From contig NC_080046.1 of assembly GCF_012489685.1 (NCBI RefSeq), positions 45,409,176 to 45,473,175 on the forward strand: a stretch of 64,000 bases of DNA, in the 5' to 3' direction. The number at the start of each line of letters is the position of its first letter. Positions within the stretch are counted from its first letter, which is position 1. Shown here piece after piece: positions 34,501 through 46,081 of the stretch. The DNA comes from Lotus japonicus (taxonomy: Eukaryota; Streptophyta; Magnoliopsida; Fabales; Fabaceae). The position numbers and the translations under genes were made by a program. The notes under the pieces were generated by a model. It was not told the DNA's origin. It did not search any database and worked only from the letters and a program-made list of their open reading frames with translations.

Positions 34501-37500
34501 TGTAACGCCCCGATTTTCGGGTGTCACTTTAGTAACGTATTAAATTAAATATGCTATATTTTCCAAATGAATTTATAAAGCGAGTAATTTTTTTCTTTTA
34601 AAATATTTTCAAAACATGTAATGCCTACTCCCAACAGTAAATAGAATCTACATCACACCTTGAACAAGGCAAGTTCCCGAATGCATGAACGAAAGGACAC
34701 AACTACAATTCTACAAATCTAACCAATAGAAACAACTCAACAAAATAAACCTATTATGCAATGACACCATGAATCCGACATACTCTCTACGATCTCCACA
34801 ACGGGGAACCGCTGGAAAGCAATGCATCGTAACCTACCCGAAACCTCAAATATAAATTCCTAAAATATTTATGCAAGCTTAAACCAATAACGGTAAGCTC
34901 TCTAACCCAAGGCTCTAGCCCTACACCCGACTCTATTCTTCGAGTCATCCACAGTTCTTCAAGTTCTTCTCTCCGACTCGTACGAAGATAAAGCTCCATC
35001 GAAAATTCTCCATCGCCTAATAGTGTTAAGCGCCCAAACAACAAGTAGCAAATAGAAAGGGTTAACTCCATACAACTACCACGTATAAAAGAGAAAAACA
35101 TGTTATTCAAATTTAAGTGCATATCATGGCACATAAACTAGCAACTTATTTCAAGATAAATGACAACATATATCCAACAACATGAAATCAAATCATATAT
35201 CAGCAAAATCAACGATATGAATTTAACTCAGATATCAACAACTTAGCAACATAGATTAATCTAGATATCAACAACTTAACAACATAGATACCACAAACAG
35301 ATAAGCTAACAATATAATCAAAGATAGATATCAATAGAAGCAGCAACATAGAATTAAACCAGATATAAACAACCTCAACAACATAGAATCAACTCATATG
35401 ACAATAACCTCAAATCAGATATCAACAACCTTAAAAATATAACATCAAATCAGATATCACAATCGTCAACAATATAACATCAAATCATATATCAACCAAA
35501 ACATCAGAAGCAAATATTATTGCCCTATAATGCAACTATATGCTGCAACCAAAATGGATCGATCAATAATGTCTCGCAAGACGGGACAGAGCGAGGAACG
35601 GACTCCCCTGTACTATCACCAAATAACGCCCATGAAAGACGGGACAGACGGAGAATGGACTCCCCTGAATGCCACTTAATAACGCCCATGAAAGACGGGA
35701 CAGTCATGTGAAAATATCCACTCCACTGCCTCTTAATAACGCCCATGAAAGACGGGACAGACGCTGAACGGACTCCCCTGAATGTCACTTTATAACGCCT
35801 CGAAAGACGGGACAATCCCGTGGGACAAACCCACCTCATCGCCACTTCAAGCAAACCAAAACATCTCATCCAACTCAGTAGTCACTCAAACAACAATCTC
35901 AAATCCAATAATCAAATTAACATAATCACATGTTATTCATATTATCAACAAACATAATTCAATTCAATTGCATACCAACTCAGTTCAATGACAGAAACCA
36001 GTAAACGGTCGAAGCCTCTCAGAAAACGGAGACACACGTCTCAATAAGTTCACTCGGTCGAAGCCTACAGAAAACATTTGGCACAAGCCTCAGAAAACAT
36101 TCAACATAAGCAAGCATACAACATTGCATAACATGCAAATATTTCAATCAATTGCCAATCAAATTAAACACCTTCATCTCAAACGCACGCAGTGCGATAA
36201 AAGCATGCAAGACTCAAAGACGCGCTAAAACTGAGTTACCCTTACCTTAGCCAATTTCTCCATCCAAGCTCAACATCCCAGTCCAATCCAAAATAAAGCT
36301 CCCGAACCCAGCAAGTTCCCCGGGCGTCCTCCTCAGTTGTGAAACCTCACTAATTGCTCCAAAGTCTCTTTCCTAAGCTCAACTCGTTCCAAACCTTAAG
36401 CAAAGTATCATTGCTTAGTCGTTAAGAAACAAAACAACTAATAACACTAACAAAACCCAAAAATAAGCTTTTGAAGCTTTAGACTTCGACATTTAGGCAC
36501 GAATGGACAATAAGACATGTTTTCGCTAAAATGCGCATAACTCGAGCTACATAACTCGGAATGACACGAAACCAACGCCAAAATTTCGACAATTGAAAGA
36601 GCTACGCAATGGCTCAGGTCATAGAGACCCAAAAATTATTTTTGGACACGGTACCCTAACAAACAGGTTTCGGCCACTTTAGAAAATAGGGTTTCCGAAC
36701 TTTTTATTCGATCTAAATCAATTCCTAGGTATTCTTAGGCGATATCTAGGCCAGGGAAACTCTCAGAAAAATTATCGGATCGAAAACTGTCACAGGGGTA
36801 TTTTTGTCAATATTTTTAGCTCGGAAACTCAAAATCAGAATTTCGAAAAACAAATTAGATGGGGTCGATACCAACGATGATTATGACGACTAATCCTACT
36901 GACGCTAAGCTCAGTCGATAGTTTTTTACTCAAAAAGCGGAACCTCAGCATAAAATGGGTTTTTAGTCAGTTTTTCAGATCTACGGCGACTCGGTGAAAA
37001 TCCGAACGATCCAACAATGATTATAGCATGTTGGGTTGCAGTAGAAGATAGTTGGAAAGAAAAATCGAGGTAATCAGAAATTTTTACAAAAAGCTCTAAA
37101 CTTTGAGCACAGAAATAGCTAGAATAAGCCGACAGAAAGTAGAAATAGAAGTAAGATTAAGCATCCTTACCTCTGTGCCTACGCGTAGCTTCTGAAATCA
37201 GGACAATCGGGCAAGAATCGGAAAAAGCTCTGCACCCCTCTCTTTCTCTCTCTAACTCTCGGCCACTTTTGGGAAGAAATGAGATATTTCTCATTTTTTC
37301 CCTTTTTATAGGAGAGGGGAAAATCCGAAAAATCGATATTTCGCGGTTCCGGTCGTTTTGGTACTTTCGTCTGCTGATAAAAATTGAGTATTCGGCGACA
37401 GAATGTCGAAACTCAAATCAAGGTTCATTTAATTGAGGAAAACGTCTCAAAGACGGTGTGAGTCGATTTATGCCGAAAAACTACTTTTTGCAGTCGACGT

Positions 37501-38012
37501 CGGATGAGGAAACTTCATTCAGGAAAAAGATCACAAACGTCGAAAGAAATGAGGCAACGCAGATGGAAACTTCGTTAGAAGCTCCGAATAGAAAAAACCT
37601 TCATTCGAGGTCTTAGTTAAAGTTCCCGAGACGTTAAAGTTTGGCTTCGGCGGACTTCCGGGAAGCGAAACCTAACAAGCGTACAGTCCAGGGTTTCGTA
37701 TCGGAAAGCTAGTCATAGGAAAAATACTCAGAGGTTCTTATTCTCTCTTTAATTCTAAAATTCTCTTAAACAATGCTCTAGGAGCAGATATAGCCTTTTT
37801 TGGACACTCTCGACCTTAGTCGGGTGCGAATATGGCTCGTGCTATCAATCAAAATGACTAAAGTGTCATCCTTAAACATACTGCGAACTTTCGTCTTCAT
37901 AACGCTAATTCAAACATTAAACACAAGTCAAGTTCCTCTCACGCTGACACAAAATCCTATGCGTGAGTTGGAAATTAATTATTTATTTAATTCTAAAATC
38001 CTGGGTCTTACA
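34501..38012 (+). mobile_element. 3.5-kb solo LTR with ACCAT target duplication
   Basis: Starts TGTAACGCCCCGATTTTCGG and ends GGGTCTTACA (TG...CA). It is flanked on both sides by ACCAT (34496-34500 and 38013-38017), an exact 5-bp target duplication. Length 3512 bases with no gag-pol inside, so this is a solo LTR from recombination between LTRs. The large LTR fits the Ty3/gypsy Tat-Ogre group, an assignment by size and style only. It contains a tandem array at 35566-35845. Reading frames inside are not credible genes. Confidence 0.85.
35566..35845. repeat. ~57-bp tandem repeats inside the solo LTR
   Basis: 'aataacgcccatgaaagacg' recurs three times, plus flanking variants at about 35570 and 35790, with spacing near 57-59 bases. 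Four to five units in all. Confidence 0.85.
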
Positions 38013-38017
38013 ACCAT

Positions 38018-38480
38018 GATCTTGATAAACTAGTTGCGCTCCCTTTTCTTTGTCTTTATTGCATAACTGAGCCCCCTTGAAAACCAAATTATTTGCCACC
38101 GTCGGTTTAAAGATCAAATTTTGAGAACCTAGCCAACGCCATCAATAAAAATGCTCCACCTAATTTGCATCCCTCCAGCGATCTGATTGCTGAGAGAGCA
38201 TGCTTCCGAGTAACAAAATTGACGAACCCAAATCAGAATTTTTGCCTTAGATTCTTCATGTGTTGGACGAAAACCTTTGGTATCTTTCCGAGTTGTGCGA
38301 AGATGCTTCTAATATCGTGATAATCTACCTCATCCGAGATGCCCTCAATTAACACAATGGAGCTTGTCGATGCCCTTCTCTCTTTTCCTGTTCATCGTCT
38401 TCTTCCACCAAATCTTCGTTGTCGACATCCTCGCTTTCGGCTGCCTCTCACAAGATTTCAGCAGTTGGGGTAGTGTAATT
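38018..38480 (-). pseudogene. RRM-domain retroelement ORF remnant, upstream half
   Basis: The minus strand encodes an RRM: RNP2-like IVLIEGISDEVDYHDI, then QKF-stop-FGFVNF where RNP1 should read KFRFGFVNF (a CGA-to-TGA type change), then KHALSAIRSLEGCKLGG. RRM-bearing ORF1 is known in a group of plant LINEs (BNR type). The frame runs on into the 34484-34146 segment if the solo LTR and one ACCAT are removed, so the LTR inserted into this ORF. Dead because of at least one stop and an upstream frameshift. Confidence 0.55.
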
Positions 38481-38505
38481 CAAGGGAAGCGAAAATGGGA
38501 GAACT

Positions 38506-38808
38506 GGATTTCCCACTCCAAGAATTAGATTTGCCACCCCACTTAAAGTGGGGAATTACTAAAATGTCCCTCCATGTTATTTTATGGGAGATAAATATTC
38601 GAAAGGTTTCGGAACATAAACTGCCGAAACTATATAATTAAACCAGTGGCAGTGGCATTTTGCAGGCAGATGACAGACCCATTCATTATGGTTTCGGAAA
38701 TTTATCTTACGAATATAACATTTTTCAGAATATTATATTCCGAAGGGTACTCCTCACATTTTTTTTAAAATGCTGGGTGGCAAATCTAATACTTGGGGTG
38801 GAAAATCC
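38506..38808. mobile_element. 303-bp MITE related to the OTU-transposase element
   Basis: The ends 'ggatttcccactccaagaat' and, inverted, 'ggattttccaccccaagtat' are near-matching, and a second inner GCCACCC/GGGTGGC pair lies next to them. Central 'accagtggcag...tgcaggcag.atgac' matches 14472-14507, where the OTU transposase begins, and the right end matches 19345-19420. It is a deletion derivative of that type of element. No 9-bp duplication could be confirmed. Confidence 0.7.
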
Positions 38809-39284
38809 AAATCTCCTCGGATCTAGATTTTAGGAGGCCTTTATTCAATTAGGAACTATTTATGAGGAATTCACAAGATTGACCAACTCCTTATTCCTGT
38901 CATTAGGCTCGTCAGACACCCTGGTTGGGGGACTTTATAATTTAGGGGTATTTTCTGTCAAATCAGAATATAGTTACGAAAATTATAAAGTGGACTCTTG
39001 AACCTCGTAATCTTTTGGCCGAGGAGTCCATACAAAGTCTAAAGCTCGTCCACAAACGAGTTGACACCCCTTGAGAAGGTGTGTGCCATTCATGGCACCA
39101 TGTAAGTCTCTCGTGCTAGCTCATCCTCGGTATCCAAGCGGACTTACTCGCCTATTAAGTGGTGTTGTAAAACAGACGTGGAACACTCATGTATATAGTT
39201 TACCAATGGCATAGGTTATCCCTGTAGTTGATAGCAATGAGAATAATCACTTCGAGACTCGGAGACCACTTGAGTGGGTAGGTA
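38809..39284. other. Spacer, no gene seen
   Basis: No credible frame or repeat structure was identified apart from general transposon-like composition. Confidence 0.4.
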
Positions 39285-39429
39285 CACCCTCCGATCACTA
39301 TTATAAGCAAAAGTTAGATTTTTAGATACATTCAATAAATGATGTATGTGACCATTTTAATGACCACATACATCATTTATTGAATGAATCTAAAAAGTTA
39401 ATTTTTGCTTATAATAGTGATCGGAGGGT
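39285..39429. mobile_element. Stowaway-like fold-back MITE, ~145 bp
   Basis: Arms 39285-39350 and 39363-39429 are almost perfect inverted repeats (ends CACCCTCCGATCACTATTAT), flanked by TA on both sides (39283-39284 and 39430-39431). This is the Tc1/mariner-type target duplication of Stowaway MITEs. Confidence 0.85.
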
Positions 39430-39432
39430 GTA

Positions 39433-41000
39433 TCTCTCAACAAATCATTCTCCATACACACAGCTCAAGGATCAAACTCTAGACTAAATTCTTAAGGAGT
39501 CCAATCATCTACCAACTAAATTGGACCTTGTTGGTATTTTAAATACAATATATAATGGAACAAATTCTAAGTATGTGTTTTTCCATAAATAATATGTTTA
39601 TAAATATTTCACAAGACAATTCCGATGTATTTGATTTTTCTCTTTTTCTTTCTTTCCATATCAATGGTCTTATTTCGCTCAACTGTAAAATATTAATTTC
39701 ATCATGTCTCATTAATTTTTAAAGTATTCATAACTATTGTAATTAAACCTCTTTTTTTTAGGGCAGAAATAACTATGTATTTGGAATGTGTGCAACCTTG
39801 CATTTACTGAGACTCTTACGGATGCCTGCATCTCTTTGTCACAGACACTTCCTTTATAAATAATGTCCTATAGTTCTTCTCAAAATTAATTCTCCTATTT
39901 GAAACTTCTCCATTTGCATTTTAATTTTGTCTTGTCATATTTCGCTTAATCGCTCCACCATTTTTCTCTCAACTTTTGTTGTTCAACCTTGTAATTTTCC
40001 TTTTCTCTTATAATCAGGCGAGTCTCTAACATTGTACTTCATTTCCATGTTCTGATTTTCACTTCAATGGGTTCACTCAGTCTCTTTTTATTTTTTAAAT
40101 TTTGCTAATGTCCTGTCTTCTTCTTCAGCGGTCATCTCTTCTCATCTAGTAAGTTTCTTTCTTTTCAATTTAATTTCATGCTTTAATTTTTTATTTTATT
40201 CACTTTAATGTCTTCTTTTGTGATTCTTTGTTCTATCCCTGTACTTCACACTTTATAGTATTTCACATGGATAGAACAAAGAATCATAAAAAAGGCATTG
40301 AAATGAATAAAAACAATGAAAAAAAAGAAACTTATTGGATGAGTAGAGAAGACTGTTCAAGAAGAAGACAGAGCATCAACAAAATGGAAAATATAAAAGA
40401 GAGTAAGTGAACCCATTGAAGTGAAAATCAGAACAGAAAAATGAAGTACAATATTAGAGACTCGCATGAATAGAAGAGAAAATGAGAAATACAAGGTTGA
40501 ACAATAAAAGTTGAGAGCAAAATATTGGAACGATTAAGCGAAATACGAAAAGACATAATGAAAAAGCAAATGGAGAAGTTTCACAAAGGAGAACTCATTT
40601 TAAGAAGAACTTTTGGGAATTATTTATAAAGGCCCTACCTATGACAAAGAAATGAAGGCACTACAAAAAAAAGGAAGTTCAATTACAATAATTATGAATA
40701 CTTTAAAGAATTAATGAGACATAATTAAATTAATATTATACATTTGACTGAGTGAAATAAGACCATCGAAATGGAAAGAAAGATAAAGAGAAAAATCAGA
40801 TACATCTGAATTGTCTCATGAAATATTAATAAACATATTATTTATGAAAAACATATACTTAGAATTTTTTCCATTATATATTGTATTTAAAATACCAACA
40901 AGGTCAACCTTAGTTGGTAGATGACTAACCTCCTTAAGAATTTAGTATAGGGTTCGATCCTTGAGCAGAGTGTATGAAGAATGATTTGTTGGGAGAAGCC
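39433..41000. repeat. Large inverted repeat 1, ~800/730-bp arms
   Basis: The left arm (39433-40238) is the reverse complement of the right arm (40269-41000), about 90% identical by eye with some indels, around a 30-base loop. Examples: 'aaatacaatatataatggaa' at 39543 pairs with 40860-40890, and 'attctttgttctatcc' pairs with 'ggatagaacaaagaat' at the loop. The outer ends carry SINE-like boxes (right arm 'cttagttggtaga' and 'gggttcgatcc'; left arm inverted). Transcription through it would give a long hairpin RNA. No protein is encoded. Confidence 0.9.
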
Positions 41001-41189
41001 TTCTTACTACATCAAGATCAGCTACACTAGAGCATCCCGAATATTCCAAACTCCTCAGTTAACTCATATCATTTGTTAGTCTGAAAATATCATACATGTC
41101 AAGATGATATTAATATAAGCATCAAGATATAATCCAACAATAACATTATTCTCAGTTAAGAGTCAATGACAGTTCAACATGACAAGAAA

Positions 41190-41672
41190 TCATGTGAAAA
41201 CATATATACTTTTAAATATAAATTTGTCCTTTGCATTCCGGTGAAGAATATTATAACTTAATTCTATCAGCCCTATTAAGTTTTCATTGTAGAAATTATA
41301 ACTATAAATAAGTTCGGTGCCTTCATGTATGTTCCTCACAGCATACAACATCGTGTGGAATCTGTTATCACCATCAGTATTGACACATAGATTTGGAATA
41401 CAAATGTGATTTATAAAATGTGCTACATTTTCATGTCTTGTTACATCGATGTAACCCTTGCTAGAACCTACAAAAACATAAATCATAGCACCAGCTAAAT
41501 TAAGTCCAAACAAACACACTAAAGTAGATTTATGTTCATTAGAATTCAAAAACATACCCATGTCAAGTACATAGTGATGAACACCTATATTTAATTCAAC
41601 TTTTTGATAAATTTAGATCAACATTCCCAACAAACTCACATACAAAGCTTCCAGTTTGAATATATATAAGAC
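41190..41672 (-). pseudogene. SUVH/SUVR-type SET-domain fragment
   Basis: The minus strand shows, in order, IQTGSFVCEFVGNVD (about 41660), YVLDMGMF (41570), GYIDVTRHENVAHFINH then ICIPNL, and a tail with LYAVRNIHEGTELIYSYNF. These are the SET motifs of H3K9 methyltransferases (GSFVCEY, IDA..GNV.RFINHSCSPNL, GEELTYDYN). The key NHSC reads NHIC. The first piece is out of frame with the rest, the post-SET cysteines are absent, and the pre-SET and SRA regions are missing. This is a decayed fragment lying between two long inverted repeats. The family is clear; SUVH or SUVR cannot be settled. Confidence 0.65.
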
Positions 41673-41684
41673 CAAGTTCTATAA

Positions 41685-42665
41685 ACCCAACTCTTTCTTT
41701 TGATCTTATAAATAGCTGGAATTGAACACGCGAAACATGAGAATTTGGGTGGTGCATCAAGCTTATCCTCTTAGTTATTACTATTAATTTAATTTTATAT
41801 TATTCAAATTCTAAGGTAAATATTTTCCTTTTACATGTAGACTCACATGATTATTCAAATTCAAACTCATAATTATCAACATTAACTATTTCAATATTAA
41901 TTATGAAATTAATTAGTAATTGCATTTAATATAATTATGATAATTGATTAATTAATTTCATAATAATTAAAAATAAAAAAATTAAGCTTTGAGCAATTTT
42001 AACTCATTTAATTGTTTCAATGTATGATACAATTAAGTTAAATTAAACAAAGGAAACTATGCAACTTATTAATTATTAAAATTAAATTTCATCATTTAAT
42101 TATGGAATCTATTAATTATTTTATTTTATATAATAATTATTATTATTACTATTATTCTTAACTTAAATCTGTATTGTTGAAATTCAATAATAAATTAAAT
42201 GAAATAGCAATAATCATATGAAATAAATAAATAATATATTTCATAATTAAATGATAAATTTAATGTTAATAAATAATAATTAATAGTTGCCTAGTTTTTT
42301 TTTAATTTAACTAAATTGTATCATGCATTGAAACAATTAAATGAGTTGAAATTGCTTAAAGTTTAATTTTTTTTATTTTTAGTTCTTATGCAAATAAATA
42401 ATCAATGGTCATAATCATATAAAGTTCAATAACTAATATATTTCATAACTAAAATTGAAAAAATTAATGCTGAGAATTATGAGTTTGAATTTGAATAATT
42501 ATCTAAGTCCACATGTAAAAGGACAATCTTTACCTTAGAATTGAAATAGTACAAAATTAATAGTAATAACTAAAAGGATATGTTTGATACACCATCCAAA
42601 TCCTAATGTTACGCGTGTTCAATTCCAGCTAACTATTTATGAGATGGAAAGAAAGGGTTGGGGTT
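41685..42665. repeat. Large inverted repeat 2, ~450-bp arms
   Basis: 41685-42160 pairs with 42180-42665 on the opposite strand. 'agctggaattgaacacgcg' is at the left outer end and its inverted form 'cgcgtgttcaattccagct' at the right, with 'attcaaattcaaactcataa' inside. Very AT-rich with no coding sequence. Confidence 0.85.
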
Positions 42666-43974
42666 CGAGAACTTTGTCTTAAATTTGAACAAGAAGCTAT
42701 GTAAGTGAGTTTTTCTTACTATTCTAAAACTTATTATTTTCTAAAGATTCTCTCTCCTCGAACGTAATCTTCTTAAGGAAGATCTTGATCCTACAACAGC
42801 AGCAGTAGTAGTTCAGACGTCTCGTCGGAACTTACTCACTAACACTCATAAACACTCTAATTTTATAGTCGGTAAGCAATCAGTTCTCAAGCACAATACC
42901 ACATGCATACTATTCATTCAGTCGGGCATCAATATCAGTTAACATCGCAATAACATGCTTCAATAGCAAAGCAATATTTCAATCAAACATACTTCACCAA
43001 GTTTCTTAATGACCTAACATCGCACACAAGCACAAAAATCATGTAACTCTCCAAAACTTAATCCTAGGCATGTTCCTAGTGATTTGTCAGAACTTTTACT
43101 CTTCCATTACCACACATAGACTCACGACCTCATAGCCTACACAAGCACAATTTTTCCTTTTAATCCTCTTTCAATTTATAATCTAAACTTAGGCTCATAC
43201 AATGTTATTCATGCCATTACACTTAGCATAATCTTCACTTACTTAAAAAGAAAGAAACACATAACACTTATCAACTTTTTCCACAAGTATAAACCCAATT
43301 TTTTCCCAACAACAATCTAAGCATCATGCATCAATTCTAAGCTTCAAAAAATGAGATTTTCACAACCCCCTCCCCCCCCCCCAAACACACATGATATACA
43401 CAGCCAAGCATGGTTCACAAGCAACCAAACATTTTCTTCCAAAACTAGTTAATTCCTAAGCATATTTATGACATTTCTATGGTTAAAGACTCAATCAAAA
43501 TCTCATACAAGGCTTAATACACAAAGCCAAACTTGACAAAACCCTAAAAATACAAATTTGGGGTTTTCCAAAATTGATTCTACTCATCTCAAATTAAAGG
43601 TCACCCCAACCTAAAATATGAAGGAACTTAGCATAAATCATGTCACAACGCTATTATCAAACTCACAATGTTCCAAAACTTTGGGGTTTTTCCCTTTTTC
43701 ATGCATCAACCAACAAAATACCGTACATCCAAGTTTCAAAAGAGAAATCAACCATAAAATTATACTCCAAGCCCATAAACTCAAAGCTTGGGGACAAACA
43801 TACCTTAACTCAAAGAAACTCCAAGAGAAACGAGATGAAGAAGAGGATGATGATGGTGTTGTGATGCTCCAAACAAACTCCAAGAAAACCCAATATCTAG
43901 CACCAAGAATCACTCACAAGATCTCAAGAGGAGAAAATCAAAGTTTTCTCTCCTCTTCGCTCCCTCTCAAACCC

Positions 43975-44025
<51 letters not shown>

Positions 44026-44660
44026 AAATGGGAGGAATAGGTTTTTCTTTTCTTTTAATCACTTAATGTGATTAAGTGTGGTTAAGAGACCAGGTCTCTT
44101 TTCCACCACACATTAGGACATGTGTCTCTCCATAGGAGGTTGACATGTGTCCTAGTGTGGCCCACAACAAAAAGAAAATATCTTTTGGGCCCACAAAAAT
44201 CTTGGAGCAACTTGCTCTGAGATCGGTTCGTTTTTTACCTGAAATTTTTTCCAATAGGGAAATTTTTTATTTTAAAACTGGATTCCTTTTCTTAGTTGGA
44301 ATCGTATGGTGAATCCCAGATTTTCAAAGCAGAGTCCCAAACTTCCTCATTCGTGACCCGTAAGTCATCTACTGAATAATTTCAGTAGACGAGAGAAACC
44401 TTCCCCCATGTTCCAAAGCTAAAACCCCTCAAGTTTGTATGGTCAACACTAGGCTGGTGTTTGATCGACTGCGAGGTGCCCTACCTACTAAGTGGCATTC
44501 ATCAGTGTCGTTGATTGTCTTGTCTACCTTATGAGGAGGCGTTATATCCGGATTTTTTGCATCCATTGCATGACCATAATCATGCAACTGACTTTGATGT
44601 ATTGATACGTGTGTTATGTGATTGTGTAAAATGATAACATGTCTTGAATAAGTAATGTGA
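42666..44660. other. Repeat-derived spacer without gag-pol
   Basis: No conserved protein. The composition and phrases such as 'caaacataccttaactcaaa' recall LTR sequence, and the block leads into the reading-frame tail that ends at 44907, so it may be non-coding sequence of that element. A CT microsatellite lies at 43977-44024 and a C-run near 43371. Confidence 0.35.
43977..44024. repeat. (CT)n microsatellite
   Basis: About 24 CT units. A reading frame across it on the + strand is an artefact of the repeat. Confidence 0.9.
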
Positions 44661-44814
44661 TATGAATATATGTGCAACGTTTCCTGTGCTTAGAGATAAT
44701 GTCTATTGTTGTCTATGTAGTATACATTGTTTTGCTTCTATATACTACTTTTGGAAAGTTGATCCTCACACGCCATTGTTTGTATGCATGTGTTTCGACG
44801 GCCAGCAACTGCCA

Positions 44815-44907
44815 GACAATGACAGGAAACAATGTGTGCAGGCACTATGCTTCTGTGAGAATGTCGTTGTGCTGACCGACGAGGAGAGCTCCTCAGAAAA
44901 GGAGTAG
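44815..44907 (+). pseudogene. C-terminal tail of a retroelement reading frame (copy 2)
   Basis: Encodes NDRKQCVQALCFCENVVVLT followed by DEESSSEKE and a stop at 44905-44907 that abuts the LTR start at 44908. Differences from copy 1 are few and mostly conservative, hinting that the tail was once under selection as protein. Confidence 0.4.
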
Positions 44908-45590
44908 TGTAACGCTCAATCTTTCGGGGATCACAATAGTAACCTTTCTCCAAATAAATATGCAATAGTTTCCATAATCAGTTCTTGAAAAAAGGTTATT
45001 TTTTCATTTTCAAAACAAAAGAGATTTTCAAACATGTCATGCATAAAGATCATACGTACATACTAACTTACCACATATATATACAAGCCCAAAGGAAACA
45101 GTAACCAAGTCGTCATAAATATAGTACATAAATATCTATAATGCTCGAATAGAATAGTCAGCCTAAAATGGCCTCCAACCTAGACTCCTACGTCCGACTA
45201 CTCCATATGATTCCCTCGTAGGAGAATCAAACAAAAGACGTCGGCGACCTACCCTGCCCCAAAATACAGGCACGTGTTGATCAAACCCTACCTGTATTGC
45301 ACTAACATGACAAAACTCTACCCGAGAAGGCATGTCCACCATGCTCCTCGACTCTACAGCGGAGAGTCCCAGAGAAGCTCTCCCCTCCACACGTATACCC
45401 TGAGGAAGGAACCCCCAAATCAACACCAGAAGAAACAAGATCATCACCTCCTCCATGCGGCTCCAAGGTCAAGCACGGAACTAGCAAAGAAGCGATGGAT
45501 CCCATAAAGCCAACATCACGGGTGCCCTAACATAGAATTCAGGTGAAGACGTGAATCCAATTATAGGGGTCAGTTTCCCCGGCACAGCGG
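44908..45590 (+). mobile_element. LTR fragment, TGTAAC(G/A)C family (copy 2)
   Basis: Begins TGTAACGCTCAATCTTTCGG and aligns with 32573-33250 throughout. It is followed by about 250 bases (45591-45844) absent from copy 1, then the shared block 45845-46075. Confidence 0.55.
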
Positions 45591-45844
45591 TGTATGACAC
45601 ACTCGCTCACTCGTTCGATCCAATCTACTTTATCCTCGACGTCCACCATTGTTTACTTAGAAAACATCACTACCATTTGTACATTCTATTGTGGAAAGAT
45701 AATTTTTATTTGAATAAAATAAAATTTTAAATTTTTAACAAAATAAGAATCGAAAAGAATTAAATTTACAAGTATTCAAAATTCTACTTTGAGTCGTTTC
45801 TGGAAAAACGATAAGTCAATGATTTTTAAGTTTTATGAACATAT

Positions 45845-46075
45845 GATATCATTTTCTAATGTATATGATTTTAAATTTTTACTACATATAAAAAAAGTTA
45901 CTCTTTAATCTTTTATATAATAAATAAGTCAATTTTTTAGAAAGCAAAATAGTATATTATTATTAGATATAAACAGTCATACAACTAGCGCAAAGAGAGA
46001 TCAAATGAAGCCCGGACAAAGCAACAAAAAGGCACAAGATCTCCGCAAGGCAAAGCAAAAGAAGGTAAACAAGAA
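45845..46075. repeat. Segment duplicated at 33262-33490
   Basis: Second copy of the shared block. It stops at 'gaaggtaaacaaga', where the element at 46082 begins. Confidence 0.8.
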
Positions 46076-46081
46076 AGGGGG

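Noticed and set aside
35520..35869. Overlapping frames on both strands near 35.5-35.9 kb
   Set aside because: They are created by the 57-bp tandem repeats inside the solo LTR.
43618..44040. Serine/leucine-rich reading frame of 140 codons
   Set aside because: Its C-terminal part is a CT microsatellite and the rest has no recognisable domain or splice context.
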